Below are positions 34,854 to 44,801 of a stretch of 64,000 nt of DNA, piece after piece. Each line of letters begins with the position of its first letter. Positions within the stretch are counted from its first letter, which is position 1. The notes under the pieces are model-generated. The model searched no databases, was not told where the DNA came from, and saw only the letters and a program-made list of their open reading frames with translations. Source of the stretch: Myceligenerans indicum (GTDB lineage Bacteria; Actinomycetota; Actinomycetes; Actinomycetales; Cellulomonadaceae); NCBI RefSeq assembly GCF_016742955.1, contig NZ_JABBYC010000001.1, positions 248,001 to 312,000 of the forward strand, written 5' to 3'. The translations under genes were made by a program, and so were the position numbers.

Positions 34854-37625
34854 ATGGTGTTCCCTGGCACGCGGCTGAGCATCCCGGCGCCGCGACGTGC
34901 GCTGGTGAGTCGGCCGCGGCTGACCGAGCGACTGGACTCCGTGCACGACGCGATGCCGCGGCTGCTGCTCGTGGTCGCGCCTGCGGGCTTCGGCAAGACG
35001 ACTCTGCTGACGCAGTGGCTGACCAAGGCGAGGACCGCCGGCGCGGAGCCGCGTCGAGTCGCGTGGCTGTCGATCGCGGCCGGCGATGACCTCGATCGGT
35101 TCCTCACCGGCCTCGTGATGGCCGTGGCCAGGGCTGATCACGACGGGCTCATGGCCGCCGAGGCGGCAGGCGCTCTCGAGTCCGGCGCCGGGATCGCGTC
35201 CGATGCCGTGATCGCCGGGCTGATCGACGAACTGGACTCCGCCGACGGCACGACCGTGATCGCACTGGACGACTACCACCTCGTCACGTCGCAGGCCGTC
35301 CACGACGCCGTCGACCTCCTGACGGCGAACCTTCCGCCTCACGTCATGGTCGCGATGACCACACGGGTGGATCCTCCGCTGCGCCTTCCCCGGCTGCGGG
35401 CGCGCGGCGAACTGCTCGAGATCAGGGCCGCCGACCTGCAGTTCACGCTCGGCGAGGCGCGTGCGTTCCTCAACGAAGCGATGGGCCTGGATCTGGCGGA
35501 CGCGGAGCTGCGCGCCCTCGAGTCCCGGACCGAGGGCTGGGCGGCGGGTCTGCAACTCGCCGGACTCAGCGTGCGGGGCCGCAGCCCTTCCGAGGTCGCC
35601 GACTTCGTCGACGCCTTCGCCGGAAGCCACGGATACGTGCTCGACTACCTGCTCGAGGAGGTGCTCGACAGCCAGCCCGCTGAGGTGCGCGAGTTCCTGC
35701 TCACGACGTCGCTCCTGGGCGAGCTCACCGGATCACTCTGCGATGCGGTCACCGGCCGGAAGGACGGCCGGCGGATGCTCGAGCGGCTCGAACGCTCCGG
35801 GTTGTTCGTGACCGGACTCGACGACAGCCGCCAGTGGTTCAGGTACCACCAGCTGTTCGCCGACGCGCTGCGCGCACAGTTGGCGCTCCGGCAGCCGGAG
35901 CACGAGCCGGGGCTGCATCGGGCCGCGGCGCGGTGGTACGCGGCCCACGAGATGCTTCCCGAGGCGATCGGGCACGCCCTCGACGCCGGCAGCTCCACGG
36001 ACGCCGCCGAACTGCTCGAGCTCGCTCTGCCGCGACTGAAACGCTCGAGACAGGACCTGATCGTGCGCGCCGCGCTGGATCGCCTGCCGGATGACCTGAT
36101 CCGCGGGCACCCCCTGCTCGCGGCGTTCGCCGGGTGGGCGCGCCTGTCGATCGGCGACCTCGCGGGCGCACGGCCGTGGCTCCACGGCACCGGCGTCGAA
36201 CACAGACGCGCCGGTACCCCGGTGGCAGGGCTCGGCGCCGCCGTCCCTGACGCGTTTCATCGTGAGCTCGACGGTGAACTCGACGAGCTGCCGGCCACGG
36301 TCGAGAGCTACCGAGCGGTCCTCGCACAGGCATCCGGCGACGTCGTCGGCACCGTGAAGCATGCGCGGCGATCGCTCGAGTTCGCTCCGACGGACGATCA
36401 CTACACGCGCGGGGCGGCCGGAGGACTGCTCGCGCTCGCGCAATGGGCCTCGGGCGACATCGACGAGGCGATCACGTCCTTCTCCGCCGCGATCGGGAAC
36501 CTGCGGGCCGGCGGAACGCTCGCGAGCGCACTCGGATCCACCGTCGTGATCGGCTCGATGCAACTCGCGGCGGGACGCACCGGCCAGGCACGGCGGGCGT
36601 ACGAGCGCGCACTGGAGGAGGCCGAGAAGAGCCCTGCCGCCGCATCGGTGGTCGGCGACCTTCACGTCGGCCTCGCCGAGGTCCTCGTCGAACAGGGCGA
36701 CGTGGCGGGCGCGACGGCCCACCTCGACACGGCCGCGGGGCTCGGGGCTGGCGCCGGTCTGCCGGAGAACGACTTCCGTCGGCATGTCGTCCTGGCCCGT
36801 CTCGCCCTCGCACGCGGCGAGACAGGCCAGGCGGTCGACGCGCTCGATGCCGCCACGTCCGCCTTCCTGCCGGGCTTCCTCCCGGAGGTGCAGCCGCTCC
36901 CCGCCGTCCGCGCCCGCGTCCTGATCGCGGCGGGCAGACTGGACGAGGCGAGTGAATGGGCGCGGCAGAAGAGCATCGCCGGTCCGCCGGCCGACGGCCT
37001 CCCGGACTACGCATCCGAATACGACATGCTCACCTGGGCGCGTCTGGAGATCCGGGAGCGACACAGTGGCGACCACGCGCTCACCGCGCTCGCCGCTTGG
37101 CTGGCGGCTGCCGCCGAGCAGCTCGACGGCACCTCGCGCGGTCGTGGCCGCATCGACGCGGCGATCGCAGCGGCGCTCGCCGAGGACGCCCGCGGGGCGC
37201 GGGAGTCGGCCGTCGACCGCCTCGAGCCCGCTGTGCTGTGGAGCGCATCGGGCGGCAGCGCACGCGCATTCCTGGACGACGGCCCGCCGATGCAGGCTCT
37301 CCTGGCCGCTGTCGCCGAGCGCGGCGGCCCCGCCGGCAAACGCGCCCGGGAGATCCTCGCACTCCACGCAGTCGCCCGGCAGGGCTCGGCTCTGCCACCA
37401 CGGTCGCCGGGGCGGACCCCGCAGGGGCCGATCGAGCCGCTGAGCGAGCGCGAGCGCGAGGTGCTGCGACTGCTGGACTCGGAGCTGTCCGGCCCGGAGA
37501 TCTCGAAAGAGCTGTACGTCTCGATCAACACGTTCCGCACGCACACCAAGAGCACCTTCCTGAAGCTCGGGGTCACCACGCGGCGCGCGGCGGTCGCCCG
37601 CGCCCGCGAACTCGGACTGCTCTGA
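34854..37625 (+). CDS. Large LuxR-type ATPase regulator (LAL/MalT-like)
   Basis: 923 aa. An N-terminal STAND ATPase has Walker A APAGFGKTT (about 42-50) and Walker B VIALDDYHLV. A long helical, TPR-like middle follows (residues about 330-830), then a LuxR HTH in the last 65 residues (LSEREREVLRLLDSELSGPEISKELYVSINTFRTHTKSTFLKLGV). In MalT-like proteins an inducer bound in the TPR part drives ATP-dependent assembly and activation. The ATG follows TAGCCT by 7 nt with no ribosome site, so leaderless translation is likely. The target is unknown; the adjacent membrane protein is a candidate. Confidence 0.92.
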   Translation: MVFPGTRLSIPAPRRALVSRPRLTERLDSVHDAMPRLLLVVAPAGFGKTTLLTQWLTKARTAGAEPRRVAWLSIAAGDDLDRFLTGLVMAVARADHDGLMAAEAAGALESGAGIASDAVIAGLIDELDSADGTTVIALDDYHLVTSQAVHDAVDLLTANLPPHVMVAMTTRVDPPLRLPRLRARGELLEIRAADLQFTLGEARAFLNEAMGLDLADAELRALESRTEGWAAGLQLAGLSVRGRSPSEVADFVDAFAGSHGYVLDYLLEEVLDSQPAEVREFLLTTSLLGELTGSLCDAVTGRKDGRRMLERLERSGLFVTGLDDSRQWFRYHQLFADALRAQLALRQPEHEPGLHRAAARWYAAHEMLPEAIGHALDAGSSTDAAELLELALPRLKRSRQDLIVRAALDRLPDDLIRGHPLLAAFAGWARLSIGDLAGARPWLHGTGVEHRRAGTPVAGLGAAVPDAFHRELDGELDELPATVESYRAVLAQASGDVVGTVKHARRSLEFAPTDDHYTRGAAGGLLALAQWASGDIDEAITSFSAAIGNLRAGGTLASALGSTVVIGSMQLAAGRTGQARRAYERALEEAEKSPAAASVVGDLHVGLAEVLVEQGDVAGATAHLDTAAGLGAGAGLPENDFRRHVVLARLALARGETGQAVDALDAATSAFLPGFLPEVQPLPAVRARVLIAAGRLDEASEWARQKSIAGPPADGLPDYASEYDMLTWARLEIRERHSGDHALTALAAWLAAAAEQLDGTSRGRGRIDAAIAAALAEDARGARESAVDRLEPAVLWSASGGSARAFLDDGPPMQALLAAVAERGGPAGKRAREILALHAVARQGSALPPRSPGRTPQGPIEPLSEREREVLRLLDSELSGPEISKELYVSINTFRTHTKSTFLKLGVTTRRAAVARARELGLL

Positions 37626-37760
37626 CATCCGCGCACCGAAAGCGCCGCGCACCGTCACATCCGCGCACAGTCACATCATCGTGTGAGGCGCGCTCACCAT
37701 GTCCCCTCCTACCGTCGCGCTGCGGTCGGAACGGTTCCGGCCGGAACCCCAGGAGCAGAC

Positions 37761-38441
37761 ATGGCCATCACCGCCACCGGACTGACCAAGGCGGCAGCCG
37801 TCGCCACGGCGACCGCAGGAGCGATCTTCGTCGCGGTCCAGATCAACCACCCGCCGATGACCGCGGAAACGACCGAGACTCTCGACTGGGCGATGCGCAG
37901 CACCGCCAAGGCGCTCATGGGCGCCCTCGCCGTGTTCGGGCTGACCGGCATGTACCTGCGCCAGCACCGCGAGGCGGGTGTGCTGGGGCTCGTCGGGTAC
38001 GTGACCTTCGCCGTCGGGTATCTCATGATCATGGCGACCGAGGTCATCGCGCTGACGGTCCTGCCCGTGCTGGCAGGGACGAACCCCGCGTATGTCGACG
38101 CGGTGCTCGTCACCGCCGCGGGTGGCACCCCTGCGACGGACATCGGCCTCCTCGAGCCCTACCTGGCACTGTCAGGCATGTTGTACCTGCTCGGCGGGCT
38201 GATCCTCGCGATCGCGCTCGTGCGCACCGGGGTGCTGTGGCGCTGGGCGTCGGTGCTGCTGGGACTCGGCGTACTCGGTACCGGGGCGCTCGCGGTGCTG
38301 CCGGAGTCCTTCAACCGCCCGATGGCGGTGCCGATCGGGCTGGCGCTCATCGCCCTGGGCGTCTCGCTGTGGCGCAGCCCGGCAGAGCGGGCGGCGGGCT
38401 CGGCGGAGCCGCACGCCCACGCCGGGGCTGCCTTGTCGTGA
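37761..38441 (+). CDS. Multi-pass membrane protein, DUF4386-like
   Basis: 226 aa behind AGGAG. About six hydrophobic segments are visible (AVATATAGAIFVAVQI, KALMGALAVFGLTGMYL, GVLGLVGYVTFAVGYLMIMA, YLALSGMLYLLGGLILAIALV, WASVLLGLGVLGTGALAVL, VPIGLALIALGVSLW). No catalytic motif is recognised. The layout resembles DUF4386-type proteins, often found beside LuxR regulators. It starts 135 nt after the LAL gene and may be its target. Confidence 0.7.
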   Translation: MAITATGLTKAAAVATATAGAIFVAVQINHPPMTAETTETLDWAMRSTAKALMGALAVFGLTGMYLRQHREAGVLGLVGYVTFAVGYLMIMATEVIALTVLPVLAGTNPAYVDAVLVTAAGGTPATDIGLLEPYLALSGMLYLLGGLILAIALVRTGVLWRWASVLLGLGVLGTGALAVLPESFNRPMAVPIGLALIALGVSLWRSPAERAAGSAEPHAHAGAALS

Positions 38442-38610
38442 GCCCGGGACGGGGCGGACGCTTACGCTGACCACGACACGCCCGCAACCATCCACATGTC
38501 TCGGTCGCCGGCCCGCGATCGACTCCGAGTTCGGGCCGCCAAGGCGTGGGCATCACCCAGCAGTTGGCCCAGCAGAGGCCCCCGAAGCTGCCGTCCAGCG
38601 GGCAAGGCAA

Positions 38611-38650
38611 CAGGCCGTGACCGGCGAAATCGCTGGTCACGGCCTGTTTT
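38611..38650. terminator. Terminator between the membrane protein and tRNA-Arg
   Basis: A perfect 12-bp stem, caggccgtgacc / ggtcacggcctg, with a 12-nt loop and TTTT directly after it on the plus strand. It also lies 7 nt beyond the 3' end of the minus-strand tRNA, where TTGCCTTG follows, so it can serve both directions. Confidence 0.8.
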
Positions 38651-38656
38651 CTCGGG

Positions 38657-38729
38657 TGCGCCTGAAGGGATTCGAACCCCCGACCTTCTGCTCCGGAGGC
38701 AGACGCTCTATCCACTGAGCTACAGGCGC
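38657..38729 (-). tRNA. tRNA-Arg (anticodon CCG)
   Basis: 73 nt without encoded CCA. The acceptor stem GCGCCTG/CAGGCGC with discriminator A, D-arm (GCTC..GAGC), anticodon stem TCTGC/GCAGA with loop CTCCGGA (anticodon CCG, reading CGG) and T-arm with GGTTCGAATCC all form. CGG is a frequent Arg codon in this DNA. Confidence 0.95.
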
Positions 38730-38944
38730 GGGACCGCGGGTCGGTGGCGATTCCTCGCAACCGCAACGGCCGGAATGAGACTACCAGGTGACAGGCCCCG
38801 GGCGTGCATCGATAGTTGTGACGAGCCCGACGGCGGCCTCCGTCGTCGTCCACGTGGCCGGCTGTGACGGCGACGCTCCCTCACCGGACGAGCCGGGAGG
38901 CCTCGGCGTGGTGTCTTGCCGGGTCGAGGCAACTGCTCAGGTCA

Positions 38945-38972
38945 GGCAACCTTTGCTCGGCAGCGTGCGTCT
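38945..38972 (+). promoter_or_regulatory. ECF-type promoter of the SigE-family sigma gene
   Basis: GGCAACC (38945-38951) and CGTCT (38968-38972) with 16 nt between AACC and CGTC match the ECF pattern GCAACC-N16-CGTC. It lies about 80 nt upstream of the ECF sigma gene, which fits autoregulation. The 38730-39053 gap holds nothing else that I can identify. Confidence 0.6.
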
Positions 38973-39053
38973 GTGTGCCATGACTTCTCGACGAGGCCGG
39001 TCCGGCCGCCGCCCGGACAGCGGTGCGGGACGACGACGAACGAGGTGGTGCGC

Positions 39054-39641
39054 GTGGTGAGCGAGGACGGGGCGGTTCTGGACGACACCGCGACGGTGGT
39101 GGTCACCGGCACCCGCGCCGAGCGCTTCACGGTGTTTGCCAGGGAACGATCGCCCGAGTTGTCGCGCATCGCGTACTTGTTGTGCGGTGACGTGCACCGG
39201 GCCGCAGATCTGGTTCAGCTCGCGCTGGAACGGACGTACCGGGCCTGGAACAGGGTGGGCGACGGCGACCCGTTCGCCTATGCGCGCAGGGTGATCGCGA
39301 CTGCCCGCATCGATTCCTGGCGGCGGACCCGGCGGGACGTCCTGGTCGCACCGGCCGACCTGCGTCCGGGTGCCACGGCGGACGGCGCGCAGCACGTCGT
39401 CGACCGCGACGAACTGGTGCGGGCGCTGCGGCAACTCCCGGCAGGCCAGCGGCGTGCCGTGGTGCTGCGATACCTGCTGGACCGGACCGAGAAGCAGACG
39501 GCCGAGGACCTGGGGATCACCGTGGGCGCCGTGAAGTCGGCGGCGTCGCGCGGGCTCGACCGGCTGCGTCAGATCCTCGGCACACGTCGGCGTCGCCCGG
39601 AGACGACGAACGACACGGTCTCGCGGAAGGAGGCGCAGTGA
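39054..39641 (+). CDS. SigE-family ECF sigma factor
   Basis: 195 aa from a GTG (39054; the next GTG codon at 39057 is equally possible) behind GAGGTGG. Region 2 (RSPELSRIAYLLCGDVHRAADLVQLALERTYRAWNRV) and region 4 (ALRQLPAGQRRAVVLRYLLDRTEKQTAEDLGITVGAVKSAASRGLDRLRQIL) are complete. The VKSAASRGL HTH is typical of the actinobacterial SigE-like ECF group. The stop overlaps the ATG of the next gene, which encodes a membrane protein in the position of a partner or anti-sigma factor. Confidence 0.9.
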   Translation: MVSEDGAVLDDTATVVVTGTRAERFTVFARERSPELSRIAYLLCGDVHRAADLVQLALERTYRAWNRVGDGDPFAYARRVIATARIDSWRRTRRDVLVAPADLRPGATADGAQHVVDRDELVRALRQLPAGQRRAVVLRYLLDRTEKQTAEDLGITVGAVKSAASRGLDRLRQILGTRRRRPETTNDTVSRKEAQ

Positions 39642-41266
39642 TGAAGGAACAGAGCGACGACCTGATGCAGCTGATCCACGACGCCGCGGGCCGGGTCGGG
39701 CCCCTGGAGGGGATCGACGGCGAGGCGATGGCCGGGCGAGTGATCCGCCGCGAGCGCGTGCGGCGAGGTGTGATCGGAGGTGCCGCAGCTCTGGTCCTGG
39801 TTGCCCTGGGAGCGGCGGCGATCTGGTCCACCGATCCGCGGGTGCTGCCCGCCCTGCTGCCGTGGGTGCACAACTCCTCGACCCCGACCGAGGTTCGGTC
39901 GGACGGCCTGACGTTCGAGGTGCCGGCCGGCTACGAGGAGTTCGACATCACCGGGGACCCGATGTGGGGGCTCGACCCGGTCATCCCCGGAGACATGGAA
40001 TGGGACCAGAACCCGTACGCGGACTCGTGGGTCGCCGTGGATCCTGTGCAGGACGTGCCGCTGGTCGGCGAACTGGTGGGGAACCCGGTGACCGAAGCCG
40101 ATGTCCCTGGAGCGGTCGCGGCGCGCTGGTCCTGGTACTCCGCGCAGGACGTCTCCGCCACCGGGTACTGGGAGCGGGGGCCGGGAGACGGTGACTTCGT
40201 CGGTGAGCTCGACGTGGAACTCACCGACGGGACGGTGGTGCGCGTGACCATGAGCCTGACGGGTGATGACACGCCGCAGGACACCTTCGAACGGCTCGTC
40301 GACACGGTCCGGATCGACGACGAGTTCGGCGGACCGGAGACCGTCCCGATGATCGTCCAGAAGGACCTGCCGCTCCTCGAGACCGATGATGTGCCCGCGT
40401 CCTGGCGGCAGGCGGAGTTCCACGGCCTGGAGTACGCGGTCCCCGGTGAGTGGGATGCCGGTCCGGGGGAGGAGGACCCGGGCGACACGCTGCGCCTCGC
40501 ACGGCCGGACGGCACGGTGGAACTCCGGCTGGAACTGACCGACCAGCTCATGTATCGCGACAACGCGGAGATGGCGGCCGAGTACGCCGAGCTCGGCGAG
40601 GACCTTCCGTACTACCGCTTCGACCTGGAAGGGGCCGACGTGTCGCAGGTCCTGGTCGAACGTTCCGACGGCCAGGACCAGGCCTACATCGAGGTGCGTC
40701 GTGCCGGCGGCCTCGGGTACAAGGTGAACCTCTTCGCCGACCACGGCACCACGAACTTCGACGACGTCCTCGCCAGGACCCTCGGCGGCCTCGGCCTCAC
40801 CGCCGGGTCGAACGACGGGACCACGGTCTCCGACGGGCTGGACCCTGCGACCCCGTTGCTGCAGGACCCTCCGTCAGACTGGCGACCGGTCACGTTCGAG
40901 GGACTGAGGATGAGGCTGCCGGCGGAGCTGACGAGCGATGAGGGGACGTGGGGGATGTGGGACAACAACTCCGAGGGCTCCTGGGAGGACCTGTCGATCG
41001 GTCTCTGGGATCTGGAGGCGTACGACCAGCCCTTCGACCTCGATGAGAGCGGGTACGGGTACGAGCCGCCGGGCACCGTGCGCGGGGTCGTGACCGTCGG
41101 GACCGACCCCGAGTCCGGGGAGTACTTCGCGGGGGACGCCACCTTCTGGCTCACGGCCGACGGGCGCAAGTCGTTCGAGATCTCCTACAAGGGCCCCGGG
41201 GCGACCGAGGAGCGGTGGTGGCAGATCCTCGCGTCCCTGGACGCGACGGGTGCGACCTCACCCTGA
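39641..41266 (+). CDS. Single-pass membrane protein, partner of the ECF sigma factor
   Basis: 541 aa. A short cytoplasmic N-terminus (about 1-45: MMKEQSDDLMQLIHDAAGRV ... RRERVRRG), one membrane helix (about 46-64, VIGGAAALVLVALGAAAIW) and a large acidic, Trp/Tyr/Asp/Gly-rich outer domain in which segments of similar pattern recur (LTFEVPAGYEEFDI, LEYAVPGEWDAGPG, LRMRLPAELTSDEG), suggesting three related modules. It has no zinc anti-sigma motif. By position (TGATG overlap) it is probably the anti-sigma or sensor for the sigma factor. A GGAAGGAGG ribosome site precedes it. Confidence 0.78.
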   Translation: MKEQSDDLMQLIHDAAGRVGPLEGIDGEAMAGRVIRRERVRRGVIGGAAALVLVALGAAAIWSTDPRVLPALLPWVHNSSTPTEVRSDGLTFEVPAGYEEFDITGDPMWGLDPVIPGDMEWDQNPYADSWVAVDPVQDVPLVGELVGNPVTEADVPGAVAARWSWYSAQDVSATGYWERGPGDGDFVGELDVELTDGTVVRVTMSLTGDDTPQDTFERLVDTVRIDDEFGGPETVPMIVQKDLPLLETDDVPASWRQAEFHGLEYAVPGEWDAGPGEEDPGDTLRLARPDGTVELRLELTDQLMYRDNAEMAAEYAELGEDLPYYRFDLEGADVSQVLVERSDGQDQAYIEVRRAGGLGYKVNLFADHGTTNFDDVLARTLGGLGLTAGSNDGTTVSDGLDPATPLLQDPPSDWRPVTFEGLRMRLPAELTSDEGTWGMWDNNSEGSWEDLSIGLWDLEAYDQPFDLDESGYGYEPPGTVRGVVTVGTDPESGEYFAGDATFWLTADGRKSFEISYKGPGATEERWWQILASLDATGATSP

Positions 41267-41380
41267 TCCGGTGCCCGACGCCGGCCGGTGCCCCAGGTGC
41301 AGCGGCCGGCGTCGGGCGTCGCGTTCCCGGGCTGTGGAAACCGCGGGCTGTGTGCGCGGCGTCGCCCGTAGAATCGTCGC

Positions 41381-43069
41381 GTGACCCCCACCGAGCTCTC
41401 CGGAGCACTCAGCGCTGCCCTTGCCGCGGCTGTGGCCGACGGCACCCTTCAGCTCCCCGCCGACGCGATCCCCGCCTCGGTGCACGTGGAGCGACCCCGG
41501 CAGCGAGAGCACGGCGACTGGGCCACGAACGTCGCGCTCCAGCTCGCCAAGAAGGCCGGCACGACTCCGCGGGCACTCGCCGAGGACCTGGCCGCACGCC
41601 TGGCAGAGAACGCCGGGATCGCCTCGGTGGACGTCGCCGGGCCGGGCTTCCTGAACATCACCCTCGATGCGGGTGCGGCCGGTGAGCTGGCGCGCACGAT
41701 CGTTCAGCAGGGCGCGCAGTACGGCCGCAACGACTCCGAGGCCGGCACCAGGATCAACCTGGAGTTCGTGTCCGCCAACCCGACCGGCCCGATCCACATC
41801 GGCGGAGTGCGCTGGGCGGCCGTCGGTGACTCGCTGGCACGCATCCTCGCGGCGTCCGGCGCCGAGGTGGAGCGGGAGTACTACTTCAACGACCACGGCG
41901 CGCAGATCGACCGGTTCTCCAGTTCCCTCCTCGCCTCCGCGCAGGGGAAGCCCGCTCCCGAGAACGGCTACGGCGGTGCGTACATCGCCGAGATCGCCGA
42001 GGCCGTGATCGCCGATGCGATCGCCGACGGCGACACAGACCCGCGCGAGCTGTCCGACGACGAGGCGCAGGAGGCCTTCCGCGCCCGCGGCGTCGAGCGG
42101 ATGTTCGCCGAGATCAAGCAGTCCCTGCACGATTTCGGCGTCGACTTCGACGTCTACTTCCACGAGGACTCGCTGCACGAGTCCGGCGCGGTGAAGCACG
42201 CCGTGGACCGTCTGACCGCGGACGGCCGCACGTTCGAGAAGGACGGCGCGCTGTGGCTGCGCACCACGGACTTCGGGGACGACAAGGACCGCGTCATCAT
42301 CAAGTCCGACGGCGACGCCGCCTACATCGCCGGGGACATCGCGTACTACCTCGACAAGCGCGAACGGGGCTTCGACGACGTCATCATCATGCTCGGCGCC
42401 GACCACCACGGCTACGTCGCCCGCATGATGGCCGTCTGCGCCTCGTTCGGCGACACGCCGGGCAAGAACATGCAGATCCTGATCGGCCAGATGGTCAACC
42501 TGGTCCGTGACGGCCAGCCGGTGCGCATGTCGAAGCGTGCTGGCACCGTGGTCACGATCGATGACCTGGTCGACGCCGTCGGCGTGGACGCCGCCCGCTA
42601 CGCGCTCGCACGCTCGTCCGCGGACCAGAACATCGACCTCGACCTCGACCTCCTGGCGAGCCAGAAGAACGAGAACCCCGTCTACTACGTCCAGTACGCG
42701 CACTCACGGACCTGCGCCGTGGACCGGAACGCGGCCGATCGCGGCGTCCGGCTCGAGGACGCCTTCGACCCGGCGCTCCTCAGCCACGAGTCCGAGAGCG
42801 CGCTGCTCGGCCGCCTCACCGAGTACCCGCGGATCGTCGCCCAGGCCGCCGAACTGCGCGAGCCCCACCGCGTGGCCCGCTACCTGGAGGCGCTCGCCGG
42901 TGACTACCACTCCTGGTACAACGACGACGCCAAGCTGCGCGCCAACCCGTACCCCGACGAGGCCGTGACGGACGCGCACCGCACCCGCCTCTGGCTGAAC
43001 GATGCGGTCCGCACGGTCCTCGCCAACGGCCTGGGACTGCTGGGCGTGAGCGCCCCGGAGCGGATGTGA
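41381..43069 (+). CDS. argS: Arginyl-tRNA synthetase
   Basis: 562 aa, class Ia. The N-terminal tRNA-recognition domain is followed by the HIGH motif in [12 protein letters not shown] (about 130) and the KMSKS-like motif [11 protein letters not shown] (about 381); the C-terminal DALR anticodon domain ends the protein. It charges tRNA-Arg with arginine. The GTG start follows TAGAAT, a near-perfect -10 hexamer, by 6 nt, so the mRNA is very probably leaderless. lysA follows with a 4-nt overlap. Confidence 0.97.
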   Translation: MTPTELSGALSAALAAAVADGTLQLPADAIPASVHVERPRQREHGDWATNVALQLAKKAGTTPRALAEDLAARLAENAGIASVDVAGPGFLNITLDAGAAGELARTIVQQGAQYGRNDSEAGTRINLEFVSANPTGPIHIGGVRWAAVGDSLARILAASGAEVEREYYFNDHGAQIDRFSSSLLASAQGKPAPENGYGGAYIAEIAEAVIADAIADGDTDPRELSDDEAQEAFRARGVERMFAEIKQSLHDFGVDFDVYFHEDSLHESGAVKHAVDRLTADGRTFEKDGALWLRTTDFGDDKDRVIIKSDGDAAYIAGDIAYYLDKRERGFDDVIIMLGADHHGYVARMMAVCASFGDTPGKNMQILIGQMVNLVRDGQPVRMSKRAGTVVTIDDLVDAVGVDAARYALARSSADQNIDLDLDLLASQKNENPVYYVQYAHSRTCAVDRNAADRGVRLEDAFDPALLSHESESALLGRLTEYPRIVAQAAELREPHRVARYLEALAGDYHSWYNDDAKLRANPYPDEAVTDAHRTRLWLNDAVRTVLANGLGLLGVSAPERM

Positions 43070-44601
43070 GCGGCGGTGCGCCGGCCGGCGCATCCGAGGG
43101 ACCAGGTACGACGGCGGTCGTGGGCGGGCAGTCCGGTCCCGCCGCGCTCCCCGTCGGTTCGGCCGGCGCGCCGTGGTCGAGCGGAGTGCGGCGCGGCGAC
43201 GACGGCGCGGTGGAGGTCGCGGGTGTCGGCGTCGCCGACGTCGCGGCGGACCACGGGACGCCGTCGTACATCCTCGACGAGGCCGACTTCCGCGCTCGCG
43301 CCCGTGCCTACCGGACCGCCTTCGAGGCGGCGTTCGCGGCGGTGGGGACGGGCGTGGACGTGTACTACGCGGGCAAGGCGCTGCTGACGGTGGCTGTCGC
43401 GCGCTGGGCTCGTGAGGAAGGGCTGCGGGTCGACACCGCGTCGGGCGGCGAGCTCGCCGTGGCGCTGCGGGCCGGAGTCCCTGGTGAGGCGATCGGGCTG
43501 CACGGCAACAACAAGTCCGACGCCGAGATCGTGCGCGCGTTCGAGCACGGGGTGGGACGGATCATCGTCGACTCGCTCGCCGAGATCGATCGCGTCGCCG
43601 AACTGGCGGTGCAGCACGGTGTGGTGGCGCCGGTCATGGTGCGTGTGACCACCGGCGTGCACGCGGGCGGGCACGAGTACATCTCGACCGCGCACGAGGA
43701 CCAGAAGTTCGGGCTGTCGGTCAGCCCCGCCTCCGGGGCGTCGGGACAGGCGTCCCGGCCGTCGGGGACGGGTACCGCGGCGTCCGGTGAGACTGCCGGC
43801 GGTGCCGCGTCGTCGGCGGTCGACAGCCCGGCGATGGCGGCTCTGCTGCGGATCCTCGAGCGGCCGAGCCTGCGTCTGCTCGGCATCCACTCCCACATCG
43901 GCTCGCAGATCCTCGATCCGGACGGCTTCGAGGCGGCGGCGCGTGCGGTGCTGGAGCTCCGCGCGGAGCTGGCCGCACGGACGGGTGTACTGGTCGGTGA
44001 GGTGGACCTCGGCGGCGGGTACGGCATCGCCTATCTGCCGGGGGAGGTGGCGCTCGATCCGGAGCGCGTGGCCAAGGACGTCGCGTCCTCGGTCGCGGAC
44101 GTGGCCGCACGCCTCGATACGCCGCTGCCGCGGTTCTCGATCGAGCCGGGTCGCGCGATCGTCGGGCCGGCGGGCATGACGCTGTACACGGTCGGCACTG
44201 TCAAGCCGGTGACGGTGGGCGGGGGTGACGGCGAGCCGTTCACGCGGCTGTACGTCTCGGTCGACGGTGGCATGAGCGACAACATCCGGCCAGCGCTCTA
44301 CGGCGCCGACTACCACGCGGAGATCGTCGGGCGCTCCTCCGACGCGGAGCCCGTGCTCGCACGCGTGGTCGGCAAGCACTGCGAGTCCGGCGACATCGTG
44401 GTGCACCGGGTGATGCTCCCCGGCGACGTCCGGGCGGGCGACCTGCTCGCGGTGGCCGCGACCGGCGCCTACGGACGTTCCATGGCGTCGAACTACAACA
44501 TGCTGCTGCGTCCGCCGGTCGTGGCGGTACGCGACGGGGCGTCCCGCGTCCTGATCCGCCGAGAGACCGAGGACGATCTGCTGGGCCTCGACCAGGGATA
44601 G
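43066..44601 (+). CDS. lysA: Diaminopimelate decarboxylase
   Basis: 511 aa, longer than the usual 420-460. PLP is held by Lys in VYYAGKALL (about 105), and [25 protein letters not shown] and [10 protein letters not shown] complete the active site. It makes L-lysine from meso-DAP in the cytosol. Two extras explain the length: an N-terminal Gly/Ala-rich extension of about 35 residues and a low-complexity Ser/Gly/Ala insert at about 221-257 ([16 protein letters not shown]...). The GTGA overlap couples it to argS, the standard actinobacterial order, but hom-thrC-thrB, which usually follow, are absent here. Confidence 0.95.
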   Translation: MSGGAPAGASEGPGTTAVVGGQSGPAALPVGSAGAPWSSGVRRGDDGAVEVAGVGVADVAADHGTPSYILDEADFRARARAYRTAFEAAFAAVGTGVDVYYAGKALLTVAVARWAREEGLRVDTASGGELAVALRAGVPGEAIGLHGNNKSDAEIVRAFEHGVGRIIVDSLAEIDRVAELAVQHGVVAPVMVRVTTGVHAGGHEYISTAHEDQKFGLSVSPASGASGQASRPSGTGTAASGETAGGAASSAVDSPAMAALLRILERPSLRLLGIHSHIGSQILDPDGFEAAARAVLELRAELAARTGVLVGEVDLGGGYGIAYLPGEVALDPERVAKDVASSVADVAARLDTPLPRFSIEPGRAIVGPAGMTLYTVGTVKPVTVGGGDGEPFTRLYVSVDGGMSDNIRPALYGADYHAEIVGRSSDAEPVLARVVGKHCESGDIVVHRVMLPGDVRAGDLLAVAATGAYGRSMASNYNMLLRPPVVAVRDGASRVLIRRETEDDLLGLDQG

Positions 44602-44646
44602 CGCCACAGGCCCGCCGGCGCCCGAGTCCGATGTCCGTCGGGCTCG

Positions 44647-44725
44647 GGCGCCGCGCAACCGCCCCGGCGGCGCCGCGCAACCGCCCCGGCGGCGCCGCGC
44701 AACCGCCCCGGCGGCGCCGCGCAAC
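44647..44725. repeat. 22-bp GC-only tandem repeat, 3.6 copies
   Basis: The 22-nt unit ggcgccgcgcaaccgccccggc is repeated perfectly at 44647-44668, 44669-44690 and 44691-44712, plus a 13-nt partial copy. It begins 45 nt after the lysA stop and lies before the convergent TetR gene. GGCGCC within each unit is self-complementary, so the repeat may fold and end transcription. Slippage-driven copy-number change between strains is expected. Confidence 0.88.
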
Positions 44726-44801
44726 TGGCACCGTGGACAGGTTCCCGTGCAGCGGAGCTGCCCGTTCCCACGGCCGCGCCGGCGGCGTGCCGCAGGCTGT
44801 C

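Noticed and set aside
37640..37690. Repeated CATCCGCGCAC / TCACA...TGTGA pattern after the LAL gene
   Set aside because: Short and imperfect; not distinguishable from chance in this composition.
38496..38867. Open frame containing the string GIRTPDLLLRRQTLYPLSYRRG
   Set aside because: It is a translation through the tRNA-Arg gene, a known annotation artefact; the frame on the other strand giving SSVDRASASGAEGRGFESL is the same effect.
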